Positions 1 to 7,888 of a DNA stretch of 64,000 bases are shown one piece after another (position 1 is the stretch's first letter; each line of letters begins with the position of its first letter). This DNA comes from Paenibacillus phytorum (GTDB taxonomy: Bacteria; Bacillota; Bacilli; Paenibacillales; NBRC-103111): NCBI RefSeq assembly GCF_013141715.1, contig NZ_WHOA01000241.1, positions 310,001 to 374,000 on the forward strand, written 5' to 3'. The notes below the pieces were generated by a model. That model was not told where the DNA came from. It worked only from the letters and a program-made list of their open reading frames with translations, and ran no database searches. Both the position numbers and the translations under genes were made by a program.

Positions 1-564
1 GAGGCAGAAAGAAAACAAATTACACCCATAGAACTAGCTGCAGCAATGATGCAGTTTACAATGAAAAGCATAGAAAATAGCTGGGATACAATTAAACCGG
101 TCGTTGCGGCCTACCTAAAAGAGCCCATATTATCCGAGTCTAAAGAAGATGAGTTATTAAGGGAGATATACATAGCAGCTTTAGCGTTGGAAATTTACTG
201 CATTCCTCATGCTTTCGATGCAGACGTTGCACGTCTCGTCAGCTTAGGGATGGGGGAAGTGATGGGTTCAAACAACTTGTCTGAGCATCACTTATCGGAA
301 TCCATCAGTCAGCACTATCTTCCGCGTTTGGAAGCAGTCAACGCAGCTGCTCCCACAGACCTAGCGCTAGCACTTGTCGAAGAAGCTGCGGCAATCCTCT
401 ACGATCGACTAGAGCTTCCGCTCAAGCCAACCGATCGGGTAAACAGCCTGTTGTGGGTCAAGCTATTTCCCTTTCTTGTCCAGCTTGTTGGGAAATGGCC
501 GATCCTTTTTACTAAATTCGAAGTTAAGCAAAAGACCTCTGAGATAGAAATAACAGAAACATAA
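1..564 (+). CDS. Hypothetical protein, 5' end outside the window
   Basis: The frame is open from base 1 to the TAA at 562-564, and the residues before the first in-frame ATGs (46 and 49) look like coding sequence, so the gene probably begins upstream. The visible 187 residues are mostly helical in character, with a Leu/Ala-rich middle and a hydrophobic stretch near the C-terminus (around FPFLVQLVGKWPILF). I see no catalytic motif, metal ligands or signal peptide and do not recognise a family. No terminator follows directly. It lies upstream of a Zur-like box and a CobW GTPase gene on the same strand, but the 138-base gap with its own operator suggests separate transcription. Function unknown. 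Confidence 0.6.
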   Translation, partial: EAERKQITPIELAAAMMQFTMKSIENSWDTIKPVVAAYLKEPILSESKEDELLREIYIAALALEIYCIPHAFDADVARLVSLGMGEVMGSNNLSEHHLSESISQHYLPRLEAVNAAAPTDLALALVEEAAAILYDRLELPLKPTDRVNSLLWVKLFPFLVQLVGKWPILFTKFEVKQKTSEIEITET

Positions 565-617
565 TCATGGAATCAACATACCCAAGTCTGCGGAAATGTT
601 GTCTCCTCTTGACTTAA

Positions 618-632
618 AGGTAATAATTACGA
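618..632 (+). promoter_or_regulatory. Zur-like operator upstream of the CobW gene
   Basis: AGGTAATAATTACGA matches 12 of the 14 defined positions of the Bacillus Zur box (TCGTAATNATTACGA). It lies about 70 bases before the start of the CobW-type gene at 703. Related sites at 6174 and 7889 precede other genes of the same cluster, which also encodes a Zur-like regulator. The expected effect is repression when zinc is plentiful. Confidence 0.7.
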
Positions 633-702
633 ATAATAGAAGAAGAATCAATTATGAGCAGGTTAGAAGCTTTTGCTATCATACTGCTTGGCGGAGGTAG
701 AA

Positions 703-1707
703 ATGAGTATGACAGCACACAAAAGAGTTACCGTGTATGTGTTATCCGGTTTCCTCGGAAGCGGCAAAACCACCTTATTAACGAAGGCAATTGATCATTT
801 TACCGAAGCGGGGCGTAAACCCGCGGTTATCATGAACGAGATTGGTGAAGTTAACCTGGATGGGCAGTTAATTGCCAATGAAGTACCGATGTCCGAGCTG
901 CTGGGCGGCTGCATTTGTTGTTCGAGCCGAGGTGATCTTGCGACAGCGCTCAAAGAACTTGTAACTGAGGAGCAGCCCGACCTGATTTTCATAGAATCGA
1001 CTGGTATCGCTAATCCAATGGAAATCATTGATGAAGTAACAGATGCTTCGCTTATACTCCCGGTTGAGCTCAAAGCCGTCATCACCGTAGTGGATGCACC
1101 GCAATTGCTGGAGCTAAGTCGGACAAGTCGAGGCAAGACCTACCGACTCATGCAGGAACAAATCCGTTGTGCGAACTTACTTTTACTGAACAAGGCTGAC
1201 CTGTTACAGGAAGCGGCGCTTCAGGAAGTAGATGCACTTGTACGCGAATGGAATCCATATGCATCAGTACACTACACCGTGTTTAGCCAAATCGACATGA
1301 GACTCATGGAAGCACTAGAAGAAGAGCAAGGGCAGAAACAGCACCCTAACGCAAAACATAATGACACTAATAATAACGTGCAGCACGATGCCAACCATCA
1401 TCATTCTCACAATCATGTGATGGCGTATACGCACTTTTTTGAGCGGGCAGTTGATAGCAACGCATTCGAAGAATTTGTTAGTAAGCTACCGCAAGAGGTT
1501 TACCGTGCTAAAGGAATTCTCAGCTTTTCCGATACCTCAAGCCGGTTCTTATTCCAGTACGCCTACAGAGAGATGGATTTCGTCAAAATCACTCCCAAAG
1601 GCGATGTGCCGGACGTTGCCGTGTTTATCGGAGAGAACTTCTCCAAAGACGCAGTCCGAACAGAATTGCTCAAACTAGAATCCCTTTCCGAACTAGCTGC
1701 CAAATAA
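703..1707 (+). CDS. CobW/COG0523 family GTPase, probable zinc metallochaperone
   Basis: This 334-residue G3E P-loop GTPase belongs to the CobW/COG0523 family, whose Zur-regulated members (YciC, ZigA, ZagA) handle zinc during scarcity. Visible motifs are Walker A GFLGSGKTT near residues 16-24, the family metal-binding CxCC in GGCICC, a guanine-specificity NKAD, a His-rich linker (NHHHSHNH) around residue 240, and a C-terminal CobW_C domain. ATG 703 is preferred over TTG 673 because GGAGG at 693-697 sits five bases upstream of it. A Zur-like box at 618-632 predicts induction under zinc limitation. A second COG0523 gene lies at 6843-7859 on the other strand. Family assignment is firm; the metal is inferred from the operator and the neighbouring Zur. 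Confidence 0.88.
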   Translation: MSMTAHKRVTVYVLSGFLGSGKTTLLTKAIDHFTEAGRKPAVIMNEIGEVNLDGQLIANEVPMSELLGGCICCSSRGDLATALKELVTEEQPDLIFIESTGIANPMEIIDEVTDASLILPVELKAVITVVDAPQLLELSRTSRGKTYRLMQEQIRCANLLLLNKADLLQEAALQEVDALVREWNPYASVHYTVFSQIDMRLMEALEEEQGQKQHPNAKHNDTNNNVQHDANHHHSHNHVMAYTHFFERAVDSNAFEEFVSKLPQEVYRAKGILSFSDTSSRFLFQYAYREMDFVKITPKGDVPDVAVFIGENFSKDAVRTELLKLESLSELAAK

Positions 1708-1720
1708 GCAATTCAATGCC

Positions 1721-1757
1721 AAAAGAGTCCCAGCGGCCAAGCTGAGGATTCTTTTTT
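1721..1757 (+). terminator. Intrinsic terminator after the CobW gene
   Basis: AAAAGAGTCC and CAGC pair, with one bulge, with GCTG and GGATTCTTTT across a GGCCAA loop, followed by a run of T. It begins 14 bases after the CobW stop codon. Confidence 0.75.
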
Positions 1758-1809
1758 CTATAGTCTTAGTAACATACGGGTTGGATATGGCCTAAGGGGG
1801 TACTGTTGT

Positions 1810-2270
1810 CACTATCCCTTTGGCTCAAATTAGGGGAGCGAAGGTGATTAGAATTACTTGGTCATGGGTCGTGCCTATCCTCTAACGGGGACTATGATCA
1901 CTATCCCCTTGACTCAGGTGTTGGAGGTAGAGAGGGAAAATGAAAGCAAAAAGAGTAAACAAGAATAAATAAGAGTAGATGGAGGTAAATGAAAGTAAAA
2001 TAAAGAGTGAATAAGATTAAATGATAGTAATGAGAGATGGTGAGGAGAAAAGAGAAAAGAAGAGGAGAAGAGAAGAGAAGAGAAGAGAAGAGAAGAGAAG
2101 AGAAGAGAAGAGAAGAGTAGAGAGTGATTAGAACCGTTAGTTAGGTAATTTTTCATTAATCGTCTAAGTAAACACTATGGAGTAATATCTAAGTAAAAAC
2201 TATGAGTACTATCTTAGTAGCTATCACCTACTATTTATGCCCGCTATCGCCACTATCCCTTTGACTCAGG
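1810..2270 (+). repeat. Three copies of the CACTATCCC-CTCAG interspersed motif
   Basis: Copies lie at 1810-1827, 1899-1918 (CACTATCCCCTTGACTCAGG) and 2251-2270 (CACTATCCCTTTGACTCAGG). A partial reverse copy is at 3735-3744, and an inverted pair lies between fabH and fabD (about 26674-26752). The recurrence at sites 24 kb apart indicates a dispersed intergenic repeat family rather than a local duplication. Confidence 0.75.
2066..2115 (+). repeat. AGAAG pentanucleotide microsatellite, ten copies
   Basis: Ten exact AGAAG units run head to tail inside a longer purine-only tract that starts near 2043 with imperfect AGAAA-type units. A five-base unit would be prone to slippage. It is not inside a gene. 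Confidence 0.9.
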
Positions 2271-2445
2271 TTGCAGTAAAGTAGCAGGGGTGAAGTAATA
2301 ACTAAAAACTCCCATCTGTATTCTGCTTTCGTATATCCCCAAAAAAAGCCTAGTGAACATTACTTCAAACAGCTTTTGGGTTACTAAAAAAACAATTCCC
2401 CCTACAAGATAGAATGCTTAAGGCTACATTGTTATACCCCTGCTA

Positions 2446-3342
2446 TTAGGCACACATACGTGTGTTTTGGGGATTGAAAAAGTTTAATTTGGCATGAGGT
2501 GCTGTACATAAGTGTGTCAAATGCTGAAAGATGGGCGCTTCGTGTAAAGTGAGATTTACCTTATAGCAAAACTCATCTAGGTAATGTTGTAGATACTTTT
2601 GGCCAATGCCATGGAAAGTATTGTTAATATATTTACCGGCCTTTGCAGCGAATGCAAGGAGAGCGCGGAATTTCTTTGAACTAAAGCGTCCAGTAATAAA
2701 TTCGATGCTGCTTGTTTGTGATTCGATATGTTTTTGGGTGAAATCCAATGTTGCGGCTCGTTGAAAAAACTTTTCTTTTATATGTATTTTAGGGACAAGT
2801 TTGAGTTTGATATAGGAAGGTTCGCCCTGAATGTTAAGGGAGGAGCCAGCTAGAAGATAGTGTTCCTGTGGATGGTTGCGAAAGTATGGATTATATGGCT
2901 TTCCATAGACGGCTGAGTTTACTTGGACGATACCCGAGAGTCGTGTGCATTGGTCGGCTGTACTTATGGCGTGACGAATTTTGTGGAGGATGAGCCAGGC
3001 TGTTTTGTAGGTGACACTAATAATCTTGGAGAGTGCAACAGCATTCGTTCCCTGATCCGTGCGTGATACAAGAAAAATAGCTGTAAGCCATTTATGTAAA
3101 GACGTGCGACTGCCTGCCATTATAGTTCCAGCTGTAAGGGATGTTTGGTGATGGCATTGAAGACATTCATAAAGAGGGAGTCGGCGTGTACTGGTTATAT
3201 AGGCACGCGAATGCCCACAGTGAGGACAAGAAAAACCAGAAGGCCATTTCGTCTGAAAAAAGTAATCTATACAGGCCTCTTCAGTGGGAAATTGCTGCTG
3301 AAACTGCTCCAGGGTACTTGATAAATGATAGTGCGTCTCCAT
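2446..3342 (-). CDS. IS1595-like transposase homologue lacking recognisable catalytic residues
   Basis: The 298-residue product begins with a zinc ribbon (C39-x2-C42, C60-x2-C63) and the QTSLTAGTI segment typical of IS1595-family transposases, and ends with the family-like YLQHYLDEF. The nuclease core is degenerate: where active members have a VEVDE-type motif, this has VQVNSAVYG (Asp replaced by Asn), and no TDG-type second acidic motif can be found, although the final Glu of YLDEF is present. The frame is nevertheless intact. The start at 3342 has GAGGTG seven bases upstream. A near-ideal sigma-A promoter (3390-3418) carries two LexA-like boxes. It could be a recently inactivated insertion sequence or a domesticated DNA-binding protein; terminal inverted repeats were not identified. 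Confidence 0.72.
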   Translation of the reverse strand: METHYHLSSTLEQFQQQFPTEEACIDYFFQTKWPSGFSCPHCGHSRAYITSTRRLPLYECLQCHHQTSLTAGTIMAGSRTSLHKWLTAIFLVSRTDQGTNAVALSKIISVTYKTAWLILHKIRHAISTADQCTRLSGIVQVNSAVYGKPYNPYFRNHPQEHYLLAGSSLNIQGEPSYIKLKLVPKIHIKEKFFQRAATLDFTQKHIESQTSSIEFITGRFSSKKFRALLAFAAKAGKYINNTFHGIGQKYLQHYLDEFCYKVNLTLHEAPIFQHLTHLCTAPHAKLNFFNPQNTRMCA

Positions 3343-3368
3343 TATGACACCTCAATCAGGTTGGATAT

Positions 3369-3382
3369 GGAACGTTTGTTCT
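3369..3382. promoter_or_regulatory. LexA/DinR-like box, downstream of the -10 element
   Basis: GGAACGTTTGTTCT contains a perfect GAAC-N4-GTTC dyad, the core of the Bacillus LexA operator (CGAAC-N4-GTTCG). Its outer bases deviate. Its centre is 28 bases from a second, similar box at 3397-3410. Confidence 0.5.
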
Positions 3383-3389
3383 TATTTTT

Positions 3390-3418
3390 ATTATATCGAA
3401 TATTTGTTCTTATATCAA
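3390..3418 (-). promoter_or_regulatory. Sigma-A type promoter of the IS1595-like gene
   Basis: Read on the minus strand, TTGATA (3413-3418) and TATAAT (3390-3395) are separated by exactly 17 bases. The predicted start of transcription is near 3383, about 40 bases before the ATG. Confidence 0.75.
3397..3410. promoter_or_regulatory. LexA/DinR-like box in the promoter spacer
   Basis: CGAATATTTGTTCT lies between the -35 and -10 elements of the IS1595-like gene. It resembles the B. subtilis recA operator CGAATATGCGTTCG, with three differences. The position would allow direct occlusion of RNA polymerase. Confidence 0.5.
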
Positions 3419-3846
3419 CTCTATTTCAAACTTTTCTTTTGATTTTGCAAGTATGAGGGTGGACTTAGTAGTTAGGATATAGCAAAATAGTACAGTTTTT
3501 CAATTAGACATAGAACTAGGCAAAAACTACGGAAAATAGGGTACAGGGGATGGTTTGGGTATTTGATCGATATGAGGGTTATGGTTCGTGGTAAGATTTG
3601 TCTTGAAAGAATAAAAGAGGCGGCGGGGATTAAAATAATATTTCAACTAAGGTATGAGTGTCATAAATTCGATCGGAACTGAGCAGCAATTTAGGACAAA
3701 GAATGGAGATGGGTATAAAAACATAATGAGTGATGGGGATAGTGACTATATAAGAGTTTGAAGTTGATGTATAGTTGCAATTATTCCCTTTTTATGGAAA
3801 TTAAAGTAGTGGGGTATTAGGCAAGATTTAAAGGTAAGAAGAGAGA

Positions 3847-3951
3847 AGTAAGGAGTAAGGAGTAAGGAGTAAGGAGTAAGGAGTAAGGAGTAAGGAGTAA
3901 GGAGTAAGGAGTAAGGAGTAAGGAGTAAGAAGTGAGAAGTGAGAAGTGAGA
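3847..3951 (+). repeat. AGTAAGG heptanucleotide array
   Basis: Eleven exact AGTAAGG units (3847-3923) are followed by one AGTAAGA and three AGTGAGA units, giving 15 in register. Graded divergence at one end is typical of a tandem array growing by slippage. There are no spacers, so it is not a CRISPR array. Confidence 0.92.
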
Positions 3952-4011
3952 AGTAGAGGTAAGAGGTATGGAACATTGAATATTAATAGGACAACCGCCC
4001 GCGAGGTGAAG

Positions 4012-4055
4012 AAAAAACCGTCAAGGATCATGAAGAGTGGTCCTGACGGTTTTTT
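4012..4055. terminator. Terminator after the DUF318/TIGR03943 operon
   Basis: AAAACCGTCA pairs with TGACGGTTTT, extended by AGGA/TCCT, with A and T runs on either side, so it could work on both strands. It lies 27 bases beyond the stop of the minus-strand gene ending at 4082. Confidence 0.8.
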
Positions 4056-4081
4056 GGTTTGGTTGTCGTTAGTTGTGCTGA

Positions 4082-5110
4082 CTAGTTAAGCTCTTTGAGC
4101 GGTTCGAAGTTTGGGTATATATACGGTGAGTCGGGGGTTGCGGTTTTTTCGATTTGGGTTGCTTTGATGGTGAAGATGTCGTTTCCGTTGTAGCTGCCGT
4201 TTTGGATGGTTCCTGTGACTTTGACCCACATGTCTTTGGGGTAGCTTTGAGCGGTCGGGAAGTCAATCATGACTCCGTAAGGGGTAGCATCAGCGGAACA
4301 GCAGCTTACAGCAAAGCGTCCGACGACGAATTGGCTTTTTGACATGTTCTCTTCGCGGTAGACGAAGCCGGTGAGTTCGATTTTTTTGCCTATGAAGTTG
4401 TTTTTGAAAAGGTCAATGGACGAAAGGATTTCCATGTAGATTTCTGGCTTTACGACGATGGTGTCTTTTTTGTAGAGGATCATGCCGATTTTGGAAAAAT
4501 CTTCATCCCACTCGTTATCAGCGTGGAACATCTTTTGGAGTTCGGCATCAGATTTAGCAATTGTGGGAGTCTCGGCACTAGAAGCAGGAATAGGGCTGAT
4601 AGCTGTGCTATTGTTCACAGGTGGAACTGTTGTGGGACTTGGAGCAGCCGCAGTTGACTGGTTGGACGTATTCACTCCTGTTGAGGCGCCATTGTCGGTG
4701 ATCAGGTCTGTATTTTGTTTGGCTATACTAGATTTAGCAGCAGAGAGATTCATCCCTTTGGCAGCTACCATAGCACTACTTAATGCTGTATTAGGCAGCA
4801 GAAAGCCGATTAACAACGGCAGAATCAGCAGTCCGTAAGCAACTGTATTGCGCAAGGTTGAGCGAGAAACTGGTTGTTCACATTCGCAGGAAACTGGTTT
4901 GCCCCAGTAAGCACGCAGTGCCATATAGCCTTGAAAGCAGGCGATGATGTAAAGGATAACGGAGGCGATTTTGACATAAATCATCATACGCGGAGCTATG
5001 TAGTATTGAAGGGCATCTGTCTTGGTGAGGATTACGATATAGCTGGAAAAACCAAGCAAAATTATCGTACGAAAGAAATAATGAAAGCTAATTAATCGGA
5101 CTTCGCTCAA
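4082..5110 (-). CDS. TIGR03943/DUF1980 family membrane protein (YcgQ-like)
   Basis: This 342-residue protein has an N-terminal membrane region of about four helices (first around residues 12-28, last around 92-112), a Ser/Thr/Pro-rich linker near 120-180 and a C-terminal domain holding the conserved FAVSCCSADATPYG segment of the TIGR03943 family. These proteins are regularly encoded beside DUF318 permeases, as in B. subtilis ycgR-ycgQ. Here the permease gene ends 26 bases upstream, so the two form an operon. The start is TTG 5110, supported by AGGAGG seven bases upstream. A Zur-like box in front of the permease gene suggests zinc-dependent control. The biochemical role of the family is not established. 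Confidence 0.85.
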   Translation of the reverse strand: MSEVRLISFHYFFRTIILLGFSSYIVILTKTDALQYYIAPRMMIYVKIASVILYIIACFQGYMALRAYWGKPVSCECEQPVSRSTLRNTVAYGLLILPLLIGFLLPNTALSSAMVAAKGMNLSAAKSSIAKQNTDLITDNGASTGVNTSNQSTAAAPSPTTVPPVNNSTAISPIPASSAETPTIAKSDAELQKMFHADNEWDEDFSKIGMILYKKDTIVVKPEIYMEILSSIDLFKNNFIGKKIELTGFVYREENMSKSQFVVGRFAVSCCSADATPYGVMIDFPTAQSYPKDMWVKVTGTIQNGSYNGNDIFTIKATQIEKTATPDSPYIYPNFEPLKELN

Positions 5111-5136
5111 GTCAATTCCTCCTAGATTGTATGACT

Positions 5137-6156
5137 TTAAAAGTTAGAAAAGCGTTCCAAAAGCAGTGAACAACCCAACACGGTGATAAGAATTAATACC
5201 GAAAGCAGGAGTACGAATTTGGATTTGAAAACGGAAAGCATCATAAGTGTGCTTTTGAAATCAAGCATAGGGCCGAAGACCAGGAATGTAAGCAGTGAAC
5301 CGGATGTAAAAGACGTTTGAAAAGATGAGGCGACAAAAGCGTCTGATGTGGAACATAGAGAAAGAATATAGGCGAAGCCCATCATAAAAAAGTGGGAACT
5401 GATAGGGCCCTGACCAATGGCAAGCAGGCTTTCGCGCTGCATAAAAACTTGAATCAGTGCGGTGAGCAGGGAGCCGAAGACGAGATATTTACCCATTTCG
5501 AAAAACTCATCAGAAGCGTGAACGAAAAATGTGTTTAACTTACTGGATAGGCCACCGCCTTGATGCTGATGACCCTCCAACGATTCTTGGCTGGAAAAGT
5601 TGGCGCGGCTTATACGCAGCGGATTGCTTTTGATAAAACGGTAGAGGATCAGTCCGATTATTATGGCGACAGCAAAAGCCAGCCCCATGCGGGAATAGGC
5701 GATAGCAGGGTGATTTCGGAAAGCCATGAATGTAGCTGCGAATACAATAGGGTTAATAATGGGTCCGGTTACGATGAAAACGACTGCGATATAGACGGGC
5801 ATTCCTTTGAGAATTAGTCTGCGAACGACAGGAATCATGCCGCATTCGCACATTGGGAATAGGATGCCTAAAACGCAGGCGAACAGGATACCAAGAATAG
5901 GGTTCTTAGGAATGAAACGGCGTATGGTTTGCTCGGATACGAACGTTTGGAGCAAGGATGAAAGCAATACACCTAGTAAAATGAAGGGAATAGCTTCTAG
6001 GAGGATGCTGATGAACATGGTTTTGAAAGCTTGAATGCGTTCTGTTGTTAGCAGGGAGAGTGTAAGCATGTCGTTGTTTAAAAGGATAAGCACAATTAAA
6101 AGGAAACAGATAGCGAATATAACATGCATGCTCGCTCGAAACACAGTAGTGGGCAT
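5137..6156 (-). CDS. DUF318/UPF0718 family permease (YcgR-like)
   Basis: This is a polytopic membrane protein of 339 residues with eight or so predicted helices. It carries the family signature FPMCECGMIP in the first half and SLCSTSDAF in the second. The family includes ArsP and YraQ; metal or metalloid transport is often proposed but the substrate here is unknown. ATG 6156 is favoured because AGGAG lies nine bases upstream and because an in-frame ATG at 6177 would fall inside the operator at 6174-6188. It is cotranscribed with the TIGR03943 gene 26 bases downstream and divergent from the Zur-like gene. The Zur-like box points to a zinc-related role. Confidence 0.85.
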   Translation of the reverse strand: MPTTVFRASMHVIFAICFLLIVLILLNNDMLTLSLLTTERIQAFKTMFISILLEAIPFILLGVLLSSLLQTFVSEQTIRRFIPKNPILGILFACVLGILFPMCECGMIPVVRRLILKGMPVYIAVVFIVTGPIINPIVFAATFMAFRNHPAIAYSRMGLAFAVAIIIGLILYRFIKSNPLRISRANFSSQESLEGHQHQGGGLSSKLNTFFVHASDEFFEMGKYLVFGSLLTALIQVFMQRESLLAIGQGPISSHFFMMGFAYILSLCSTSDAFVASSFQTSFTSGSLLTFLVFGPMLDFKSTLMMLSVFKSKFVLLLSVLILITVLGCSLLLERFSNF

Positions 6157-6173
6157 TGATGAAGGCTCCTTAA

Positions 6174-6188
6174 TCATAATTATTACTA
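6174..6188 (-). promoter_or_regulatory. Zur-like operator between permease and zur
   Basis: TCATAATTATTACTA matches 12 of 14 defined positions of TCGTAATNATTACGA. It lies 18 bases before the permease start in the divergent intergenic region, so it could also touch zur expression. It is the weakest of the three sites because the changes fall on the conserved CG bases. Confidence 0.55.
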
Positions 6189-6312
6189 TTGTAACCTATG
6201 ATGAATGAAAGGGGAATAGGACAACTTTGTTAAGGACGAGATGTGCGACTACTTGACGCAAGAGGTCCATTTGCTGCACTATGTTAATAGAACAATTTAT
6301 GACAGAGGGGTA

Positions 6313-6771
6313 ATGCAGGTGGGCACTCATACGCATACGATTGACGAGATGCTAAGGGCGATGGCTCAGCAAGGATGGAGAATTACAGAGCAGCGCAGGA
6401 GTTTGGCAACGTTATTCGCTGAATCCGGAAGTTATTTGTCGCCAAAAGACGTTTATGAATACATGAAAGTTAAATATCCTGGTGTGAGTTTTGATACTGT
6501 CTACCGTAATCTTCGATTGTTGAGTGAGATGGGTGTACTGGAGCAGTTTCACTTGGCGGATGGCTTGAAATTCAAGGCGAGTTGTTTGTCTCATCATCAT
6601 CACCATATGATTTGTATCAGTTGTGAAAAGACGGTCACCTTCGAGTTCTGTCCGATGAAGCTTGTGAAGGATCTACCGGAGAGTTTTGAAATTCAAAGCC
6701 ATCGTTTTGAGATATTTGGATATTGCTCAGATTGTAAGTCGGGCATATCTCAACCTTCTGAGCTGCACTAA
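6313..6771 (+). CDS. zur: Fur-family transcriptional regulator, Zur-like
   Basis: This 152-residue Fur-family repressor has an N-terminal winged helix (FDTVYRNLRLL recognition segment), the HHHHHMICISC metal region, a structural zinc site built from two pairs of cysteines (CISC and CSDC), and the HRFEIFGYC segment. The SHHHHHMIC, CPMKL and HRFEIFGYC stretches resemble B. subtilis Zur more than Fur or PerR. ATG 6313 gives the usual family length; an in-frame ATG at 6241 would add 24 residues and cannot be excluded, as the Shine-Dalgarno sequence before 6313 is close (two bases). It is divergent from the permease operon and is the natural candidate to bind the three Zur-like boxes in this window. 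The Zur call is from similarity plus context. Confidence 0.85.
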   Translation: MQVGTHTHTIDEMLRAMAQQGWRITEQRRSLATLFAESGSYLSPKDVYEYMKVKYPGVSFDTVYRNLRLLSEMGVLEQFHLADGLKFKASCLSHHHHHMICISCEKTVTFEFCPMKLVKDLPESFEIQSHRFEIFGYCSDCKSGISQPSELH

Positions 6772-6788
6772 AAAAGTCGTGGAAAAGT

Positions 6789-6830
6789 AAAAGCAGTCTG
6801 CTTGAGGTGAACTCAGCGGAACTGCTTTTT
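6789..6830. terminator. Bidirectional terminator between zur and the second CobW gene
   Basis: AAAAGCAGT at 6789-6797 pairs perfectly with ACTGCTTTT at 6821-6829. It sits between convergent genes and has A and T runs suited to both directions. Confidence 0.75.
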
Positions 6831-6842
6831 GGTATGCATTCT

Positions 6843-7859
6843 TTATAGTTGAGATTCCGTTAATCGCTTTTGCCAGTCATCTTCGAGAGTTGTCGCATCC
6901 AGATCCATACCGATGAGAACGAGATAAGGCGTTCCTTGGAAAGTGGTCGGCTGCCAGTTCGCGCGTTTGCCCGCGAATTGCATAACAAAGGATTCGTGTT
7001 TAGCGCCAATAATCAAATAACCTTTCGCGCGAAGTAGTAGGGAGCCCCATTTTGCTAAATAACGTTCCACAAAGCGCTGTGACAAAGCAAGGTCATCATC
7101 CATAGGGATTGTTATTGTCTGAATACGTGAAAAAGATGGAGTATGTTTGGATGTCTCGCTTGACGGCTGTGCCGTTTTAATAGCTTGAAATTGAAACTTT
7201 TTATTGAAATTCGGCGAGAAGGTGGATTGCGATCCTTGTGGACTGAGAGTGCCGAAAATAAGTTCTAAATCAAATTGACTATGTGCGGTTGGCAGTATTA
7301 AGGAACGTTCATTGAATTTGCGAATTGTTTTTTCGATGGACCTCTGTTGTTTATCAGAGATTAAGTCGATTTTGTTCAGAATAAGAAGATCCGCAACTTC
7401 CATCTGTCTGCGAAGTGTATGGACAAGCTCTCGGTCCGAGGCGAAAATACTGTTATATTCAAGCACGTTTTCAGCATCAAGTATGGTAATGACTTTATGT
7501 AGTTTCACATGAGGAAGTAGTGCAGGCTCAGTCAATGCATCGACGATTTCCTCTGGGTTGGCAACACCTGTTAATTCAATGAGAATGACGTCAGGCTTGC
7601 GCATTAACAGTTGTTTAATGGAATCACTAATATCATTTTTCTTACTGCAGCAGATGCAGCCATCGAGCAGTTTGGCCATGTTAACATCAGGTGAGGCTTC
7701 TTGGAGGAGATGGCCGTCTACATCTTGTTTTCCAAGTTCATTCATAAGAACAGCCGGGCCCAGGTTAAAGGAGGCAGCTTCTTGAAGCATGCGGATGAGC
7801 AGTGTTGTTTTGCCGCTGCCTAGAAATCCACTCAGTACGATAACGGGAACTTTGCTCAA
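6843..7859 (-). CDS. CobW/COG0523 family GTPase, YciC-like
   Basis: This second COG0523 protein has 338 residues: Walker A GFLGSGKTT near residues 11-19, the CxCC metal motif in DGCICCSKK, NKID for guanine recognition and a CobW_C domain. Unlike the gene at 703 it lacks a His-rich linker, so the two are distinct paralogues rather than a recent duplication. The start is TTG 7859, eight bases after AAGGAG. A Zur-like box at 7889-7903 lies 30 bases upstream, in a position to block the promoter. Zur-controlled COG0523 proteins are thought to deliver or mobilise zinc during scarcity. Confidence 0.88.
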   Translation of the reverse strand: MSKVPVIVLSGFLGSGKTTLLIRMLQEAASFNLGPAVLMNELGKQDVDGHLLQEASPDVNMAKLLDGCICCSKKNDISDSIKQLLMRKPDVILIELTGVANPEEIVDALTEPALLPHVKLHKVITILDAENVLEYNSIFASDRELVHTLRRQMEVADLLILNKIDLISDKQQRSIEKTIRKFNERSLILPTAHSQFDLELIFGTLSPQGSQSTFSPNFNKKFQFQAIKTAQPSSETSKHTPSFSRIQTITIPMDDDLALSQRFVERYLAKWGSLLLRAKGYLIIGAKHESFVMQFAGKRANWQPTTFQGTPYLVLIGMDLDATTLEDDWQKRLTESQL

Positions 7860-7888
7860 AACAAGGACTCCTTCGTCATGGGATTAAA

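Larger units (their letters stand above)
1708..2445. other. Long non-coding spacer with repeats
   Basis: After the terminator this 738-base stretch holds no convincing gene. It contains three copies of an interspersed motif near CACTATCCCYTTGRCTCAGG, a purine-only pentanucleotide microsatellite and AT-rich sequence. The 80-codon open frame on the minus strand (1914-2156) is a product of the microsatellite. The word GGTTGGATATGG at 1779-1790 recurs at 3359-3370, on the other side of the IS1595-like gene. Confidence 0.7.
3343..4081. other. Non-coding spacer between the IS1595-like gene and the TIGR03943 gene
   Basis: This 739-base stretch holds the promoter and LexA-like boxes at its left end, about 400 bases of AT-rich sequence in which I see nothing, a 15-unit heptanucleotide array (3847-3951) and a terminator (4012-4055). 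The open frames at 3746-3976 and 3828-4031 are by-products of the heptamer array and are not genes. Confidence 0.7.

Noticed and set aside
1914..2156. Minus-strand frame rich in Ser, Leu and Phe
   Set aside because: It is the translation of the AGAAG microsatellite and AT-rich flank, without a ribosome binding site.
3847..3951. Tandem array as a CRISPR
   Set aside because: Units are seven bases with no spacers and no cas genes nearby; it is a microsatellite.
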